A stretch of DNA of 64,000 nt from Diplonema papillatum (lineage: Eukaryota > Euglenozoa > Diplonemea > Diplonemida > Diplonemidae): NCBI GenBank assembly GCA_030068145.1, contig JAPJBO010000671.1:62001-126000 (forward strand), written 5' to 3'. Shown in pieces: positions 60,601 through 64,000 of the stretch. The first letter of the stretch is position 1, and each line of letters starts with the position of its first letter. Below the pieces are notes generated by a model. That model saw only the letters and a list, made by a program, of their open reading frames with translations, searched no databases and had not been told where the DNA came from. The position numbers and the translations under genes were made by a program.

Positions 60601-63212
60601 CCCGTCAAGAGAGCCTCTTCAATCTGCGAGGCGATTTCAAACACCACGTCCACGGTTCCGTGTTTGGGCCTGAACCCGTGCTGGCTATCTGCTATCCAGC
60701 CTTCTTGCCACTGGACGACGTCCCTGAGCCTCGTGCTCGCCCACAAGCGATAGACCGCGCTTGTGACGGTGATGGGCCGCAATGCCAGCGGGTCGAGGGT
60801 TTCGTCTTTCGGGATCAGCGTGACCGCGGCTTCCAACAACGCGTTCGGCCACGTTCCGGTCGCTTCTATCGCGTTGAACACCTCCGCCAGGGCGTTCAGC
60901 AACGGCAGTGGCAGCTTCTTTAACTCTGCTGTGCTCCATCCGTCCACGCCCGGGACTCCGGCACGCTGCTTCTTTCCAAGAACGCTCCTCAGATCATCGC
61001 CCGTCAAATCTCGGCACACCATCGGTCGACATCGGATGTATTCCGCATACTCCGCCTTGAAGGCTTCATAGCACGGTTCCGGTCTACTCGCGTACATCCG
61101 GTTGATGGGCGCCCATTCTTTCTGCAACGTCGCGTCGATCTCCCGTAGATTTGCCGTGTAGCGGCCATCCACTTTCAGCGCCACCAGACCGTCCGCCTTC
61201 TTCCTTCTGCACCACGGAAGCAGTTGCGCCCTGTTTGCACAGTGGAAGTTCTGCATCTTGCTCTCCAGCTGAGCTATTCTCCCCTTTCGCGCCTGTGCTG
61301 TCAGTGACCGGCTCCTCGCTTCCAGCTTCTGCCTCAAGGTCTGGGCGACGCTCAAGTCCGGCGGGCGTCGCGGCAAATCGCGCACCTTTGGTACTCGTCC
61401 GGCCATTGATTCCAGTCCCGATACTACGTTCTCCCACGTCTTCTCCAGCGATCTCGGCATGCACCCGGGTCCTTCCCCACTCAGTGTTTGCAGCCCTCGG
61501 ATGTAGGCGTCGAGGCCGTTCAATATCTTCCGGAATCTGCTTGAGGCATACGTACCCGCGCCCGTCCCGGTGTCTGTCACGGACGCAAAATGTTCTCTCT
61601 TAGGCTTTCTTGTCTCACCCCGTCCTTGATAGGCGGCAACGGGCCCGTCGAGCAACCCCTGTTTCTCCGCCAGCTCGACCAGATACCCCTCGCACGCCTT
61701 AGTCGCCGACACCCAGAGCGCTTCCACGTCATCTGGTGCTGCATCTTCGAACCGGTGCTTCACTAACAACTCTTCCGCCCGCGCTGCTGCCCGTCCTTCG
61801 TGCGTCACGTCTACCTGGCTCATGGACCTTGGCATGCGGTACCTCTCACATGTGTCTGCAAACGCGGTGATGTCCAGCTCTACCGTCACCATCTTGTGGC
61901 TGGGCACCCGCTGCCCTTCCGCGTCTACGACGACGGTGGTTTCGCTCGCTACCAGTGAGTGTATCGCGACGTCGTTCAGCAAGACGTGATCGATGCGTGT
62001 GCCTCGCGTCCCCGTCTTCTCGTACGTCTTCGGGGCACCGCCATCGGTGCAGATCTCTGCGGCGTCGTACCATCCCGATCGCAGCATGCACGACATCGCC
62101 GCCGACGACGAGGGCTCCGCATTAAAATCGCCGGCCACAATGACCGGTACTCGTCCGAGACTTGCTGCTTCTCGGTGCACCTCCGCAATAATCTTCTCCC
62201 TCTCCGGCGCCGCCTTGTCCCCCGAGTTCGCATACAGTGTGAAGACATGCAAAAATTGGTTTCCTCTTCCAAGTCCGACGGCCACGTGCACCCACCTCCG
62301 GCTCGGTGACGGCTTCCCGACCACGAAGGCCGGCGCCGGTTTCTTCGCGAAGACTGCAACACCCGCTCCGCCGGCTTCCGCTATCCACGGTGATGCTTTG
62401 CCCTGCCGGTCAAGTCGCTCCCGACACGGTTCCCCCCACAGCGACTTCCAGTCTCGCCTGACGCCGTCCTCGAACTCCCTCTGACCCCAGTCGGTCAAAA
62501 GCGTCTCCTGTACCGCCAGAATGTCGACAGCGGCACAATCCAAAAAGTGTGCCCTCCCCCCGAGAGATGTCATGTTTATCGTCCCGAACTTCAGCGTCTC
62601 CCTTCCTCCTTGTAACACGCCCCCGTCCCGCTTCGGCGGCACCTGCTGCGACCTGGCGTCCGTTCCTTCATGTGCTGCGACCCTCACCGCGTGCTCGACC
62701 CGGCTCAACTCCACAGTTTCCACCGTGTCTGCATGTAGCGCCAGCTCCGCCAATGTGGTACCCGGGAGCAGGAGCCGGTCGTAGTGCTCCGGAACGTACG
62801 TGACCGCCGTCTGCTGCCCCGTGGCGCCCACGCGAGGTGCGTATCGTCGCAGGATGTGCGGCCTCCTGCTGTCCAGCACCCAGAGTACCGCTCCGGTGAC
62901 CGTCGCGGCTGCCGTCAACGTCATCTCGTCCCCGTACTCGTACGGCCCCCGCATTGCCTCCACGTAAGCAAACCAGCTGCCGTACCTTTCGGACGGCGCG
63001 AAGTGTGCTTCGAATGTCGGGTCTTTTAACATCGCGTCCACAACCCGTGCACGAAGTCTCCTTACCGACCACCCCGGCAGTCCGGCTGCGACCGCTGCGA
63101 ACTGGCAGGCCCCGTCCCCAGGGACTTCTTGCACTAGCTCGCATCCCATCGCGTCCGCGGCTTCTCTCAACCTTAACCCCAGCGTTTCGTGCGTCTCTCC
63201 ACCGCCACGCAT
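57669..63212 (-). CDS. LINE ORF2: OTU protease, APE endonuclease, RT, CCHC and Cys/His tail
   Basis: 1847 residues. OTU at about 25-150: Asp33 and Cys36 in VPGDGACQFAAV, His in VPEHYDRLL. APE-type endonuclease at about 205-450: TINMTS, LAVQETLL, VAGDFNAEP, RIDHVLLND and SHKMVTVELD supply the expected Asn, Glu, Asp, Asp and His. RT at about 670-1010: VPGVDGWS, VALDFAKCFDKVPRD, GILQGCPLS and SESFADDLTLL (FADD near 967). CCHC near 1292-1310. Residues about 1600-1700 have six C-x-x-H/C-x-x-C/CC-x-x-x-HH clusters, similar to those in the 16.9-kb LINE. The last 90 are basic. There is no RNase H. APE makes the target nick and RT primes on it. OTU could remove ubiquitin from element proteins (inference). 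Dualen/RandI elements of green algae are a possible relative, but no second endonuclease is seen. Confidence 0.88.
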   Translation of the reverse strand: MRGGGETHETLGLRLREAADAMGCELVQEVPGDGACQFAAVAAGLPGWSVRRLRARVVDAMLKDPTFEAHFAPSERYGSWFAYVEAMRGPYEYGDEMTLTAAATVTGAVLWVLDSRRPHILRRYAPRVGATGQQTAVTYVPEHYDRLLLPGTTLAELALHADTVETVELSRVEHAVRVAAHEGTDARSQQVPPKRDGGVLQGGRETLKFGTINMTSLGGRAHFLDCAAVDILAVQETLLTDWGQREFEDGVRRDWKSLWGEPCRERLDRQGKASPWIAEAGGAGVAVFAKKPAPAFVVGKPSPSRRWVHVAVGLGRGNQFLHVFTLYANSGDKAAPEREKIIAEVHREAASLGRVPVIVAGDFNAEPSSSAAMSCMLRSGWYDAAEICTDGGAPKTYEKTGTRGTRIDHVLLNDVAIHSLVASETTVVVDAEGQRVPSHKMVTVELDITAFADTCERYRMPRSMSQVDVTHEGRAAARAEELLVKHRFEDAAPDDVEALWVSATKACEGYLVELAEKQGLLDGPVAAYQGRGETRKPKREHFASVTDTGTGAGTYASSRFRKILNGLDAYIRGLQTLSGEGPGCMPRSLEKTWENVVSGLESMAGRVPKVRDLPRRPPDLSVAQTLRQKLEARSRSLTAQARKGRIAQLESKMQNFHCANRAQLLPWCRRKKADGLVALKVDGRYTANLREIDATLQKEWAPINRMYASRPEPCYEAFKAEYAEYIRCRPMVCRDLTGDDLRSVLGKKQRAGVPGVDGWSTAELKKLPLPLLNALAEVFNAIEATGTWPNALLEAAVTLIPKDETLDPLALRPITVTSAVYRLWASTRLRDVVQWQEGWIADSQHGFRPKHGTVDVVFEIASQIEEALLTGKELYGVALDFAKCFDKVPRDVVLKLVGDLGLHERILGPLRDVYARLRRRYKLHMGLGDIFYTTNGILQGCPLSVILINALLSIVVRRVDDVGGVTSESFADDLTLLTRLREACLQDALVEVDRFCANTGMSIGIPKTFAFGTPKGYEAKLKIGGTDIVTKEELTIVGCLVGTKRTRRTTDLRYDQRAEEAERLGALPISRAQRSGLAAMAVLPAATYGSEFALPTVRGLGKFTAALLRGVWDPVRLHRAQEAVLGILNKAHLLDPYAVLPYRSLGMIAEVCRKRPAWRARVATVRRAYGSRIRAWGPVGIAAEHAKKLGIRWTEDFDNAEDEAGNVLRLVRQSKGERGHTLRKLIRGWRLGELEKRRVDFDGVRAGVEYVATNAYGLKASTTLTAARDVAEVVAGSVMTESHAAKLWGGDGLCRRCDEATEETLGHIWWQCRAYERIRGQNQYAEIVGADRSTWPPCLQEHGILPKGSRVNIEVLHTFMAEVMHERRRLEREGRDRAVGHPWRQLHPDDCPPRRLNFEAIAGPGTFAAVGGERWFRALQYWLDGMCWSVAGDVSTAELAIDFEVYTGLDLPGSVVATTDGTPLSMRARVLARLLKTVGDALERNGDEPPLPGRKLEKIGSLRTVGAPPCLTGYEMRPIFRGGTETMEVLETQLTTARHEFNGEAWGMDLFPTYGGGRAERAARWAVFNDATEKKKGKKTAVVGGDPWYVPEGVPRHEKWGERVCHEHQKVKCDGCKRQGKSVAWCCKAHHKEDDGLAVKFCAQHRLTQCATCKTIAECCRNGHHRCLDHGMPTCAHCSRLADLRSRRPKLCCRKGHHLAAVARSYEEKRGEEAASKKRKAELEGPAPAPRQAKRENVVFILREAAEGEREPATSTPTSATKVGKTASTPAKKRQSDSAAEPVPKRRKGRVDAPRPSPRRREKAEIDAQPMNLDEQSKKKRSTKRAPERDDQDELKRRKHDTSRAKR

Positions 63213-63227
63213 CCCGTCGTTCCCCAG

Positions 63228-63989
63228 TCACGAACGCTTCGCCGCTGCTGGTTGGTGTGCCTTCTTCGTCTTCGCTAACGGTGACTTCCCCGGCGTTCCC
63301 AGCGGACGCTTCGGTTGCGTCATGTGGACGTCTTGAGACGGAGCCTCGGCCCGTCCCATCTTCTGCTTCGTCGGTGTGGCGACGGGCGTCTTCGGCGCCT
63401 TCTTCTTGACCGGGGTCCGGTCTACGGGCATCGCCGGGGTGTCTTCGGCCTCATCGTCGCGACCATCTCCGTCAGCTTCGCCATCTGAGCACTGAGTGCT
63501 GCGATGTCTCACACTCAGCAGCGCGTCGTTCTTCGCGCGTAGCTCCGCGTTCTCCGCCCGGAGCTGTCGCACCGCGCCATTGTTGTCGCCCGCGCCCTTC
63601 GGTTGCTCGGGTGTGCTCGTCTTTTCCTGACCCTGCCGTCGCAACGCCTCGAGGTACGACGAGACCTTCGGCGTCCTCTCCGCCCTTGCATCCCACACCT
63701 GCGATTTCGGCCGCCGTCCGGACCTGTCTTCCTCGGTCTCGTCATCGACCTTCATCAGCGCTCCTCCCGCGCTTATCAGTCGATGCGGGGGCGGCTCCTC
63801 GCTGGCGACGACGCGCGTGTCCCCATGCGTCTTGCTCCGGTAGGACGCGACTTGGCGACATGTCCATCCCGCCGCCTTCATGGTCGCCTCAAGATCCGAA
63901 GCGGCATCGCGCGCCTGTGCCCCCCTCACCAGGTAATGCATCGCGGGCGGACCCTGCTTCGCCGCCGCTTCGCCCAGCGATTCCCGCAC
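63228..63989 (-). CDS. LINE ORF1 (5' end may lie outside the window)
   Basis: The frame has 253 codons from the first visible ATG at 63989, but it is still open at the window edge, so the true start may lie further out. It ends about 15 bp before the ORF2 ATG. A short coiled coil is visible at about residues 140-160 (VRQLRAENAELRAKNDALLS). The C-terminal third is basic and Pro/Thr-rich (DRTPVKKKAPKTPVATPTK). LINE ORF1 proteins usually trimerise through a coiled coil and bind RNA, which fits. No RRM or zinc knuckle is seen. Confidence 0.7.
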   Translation of the reverse strand: MRESLGEAAAKQGPPAMHYLVRGAQARDAASDLEATMKAAGWTCRQVASYRSKTHGDTRVVASEEPPPHRLISAGGALMKVDDETEEDRSGRRPKSQVWDARAERTPKVSSYLEALRRQGQEKTSTPEQPKGAGDNNGAVRQLRAENAELRAKNDALLSVRHRSTQCSDGEADGDGRDDEAEDTPAMPVDRTPVKKKAPKTPVATPTKQKMGRAEAPSQDVHMTQPKRPLGTPGKSPLAKTKKAHQPAAAKRS

Positions 63990-64000
63990 CCGCTCGGACA

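Larger units (their letters stand above)
57545..64000 (-). mobile_element. Near full-length LINE with OTU, APE endonuclease and RT (open at right edge)
   Basis: A two-ORF LINE on minus, entering from beyond the right edge. ORF1 (63228 onward) and ORF2 (63212-57669) are separated by about 15 bp, and both frames are unbroken in the window. The 3' untranslated region contains GATGCAGATTATCGCCACAG and ends in CGATTACACT repeats. An intact 1847-codon frame suggests a recent and possibly active copy. The truncated copy at 50.03-50.63 kb has the same 3' end. Confidence 0.88.

Noticed and set aside
57669-63212. Restriction-like endonuclease in the LINE C-terminus (Dualen-like dual endonuclease)
   Set aside because: A CCHC is present, but I could not find the following PD-type catalytic motif; the Cys/His clusters look like zinc sites only.

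Overview
This is a 64-kb piece of a eukaryotic nuclear genome, probably from a unicellular, ciliated or flagellated protist or alga. The signs are: genes with clean GT-AG introns (two host genes can be spliced by eye with perfect phase), a homologue of the cilium/centrosome protein RP2, a tandem class III nucleotide cyclase, IQ-motif proteins, and a very dense and mixed set of transposable elements. I cannot name the species. There is no rRNA, CRISPR array, operon or prokaryotic promoter.

Layout. 1-3.17 kb: no clear gene; a GC-rich, Arg/Cys-rich relic that may be a LINE tail. 3.18-10.4 kb: two or three tyrosine-recombinase (DIRS/Ngaro/VIPER-like) retroelements stacked in (GA)n microsatellites, one with a complete set of split direct repeats. 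10.4-14.2 kb: nothing convincing. 14.2-15.2 kb: a secreted-type CAP-domain membrane protein (minus). 15.8-21.8 kb: an IQ-motif gene (minus) whose 3.7-kb intron holds two nested LINE copies with (AC)n tails. 23.3-23.9 kb: a LINE RNase H relic and minisatellite. 25.4-26.0 kb: an FMN-dependent azoreductase-like gene. 27.4-29.4 kb: a TIR-like plus LRR protein. 31.8-32.0 kb: a possible terminal exon. 32.2-33.3 kb and 49.7-51.8 kb: two members of a terminal-inverted-repeat DNA transposon family with 3-bp target duplications. 34.9-35.8 kb: a multi-pass membrane protein. 37.0-37.3 kb: an orphan exon. 38.1-41.8 kb: a Penelope-like retroelement with an OTU domain and a 21-copy decapeptide array. 42-49.7 kb: the RP2 homologue and the tandem cyclase, both minus strand and head-to-tail. 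53.0-54.3 kb: a Mutator-like element with 161-bp inverted repeats and a perfect 9-bp target duplication. 55.0-57.5 kb: a truncated RT-RNase H LINE. 57.5-64 kb: a near full-length LINE (ORF1 plus a 1847-aa ORF2 with OTU, APE endonuclease, RT and a Cys/His-rich tail) running off the right edge.

The host genes suggest cyclic-nucleotide signalling, ARL3/cilium trafficking, calmodulin binding and possibly innate-type TIR signalling, but no pathway links them beyond proximity. The most unusual signals are in the mobile fraction: OTU deubiquitinase-like domains on two unrelated retroelement types, a family of roughly 45-60-bp miniature insertions with 'empty' and 'filled' sites, the (GA)n- and (AC)n-associated insertions, and a TIR transposon family with AGTTTCGGGG subterminal arrays. 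All splice sites, boundaries and family assignments were made by eye.
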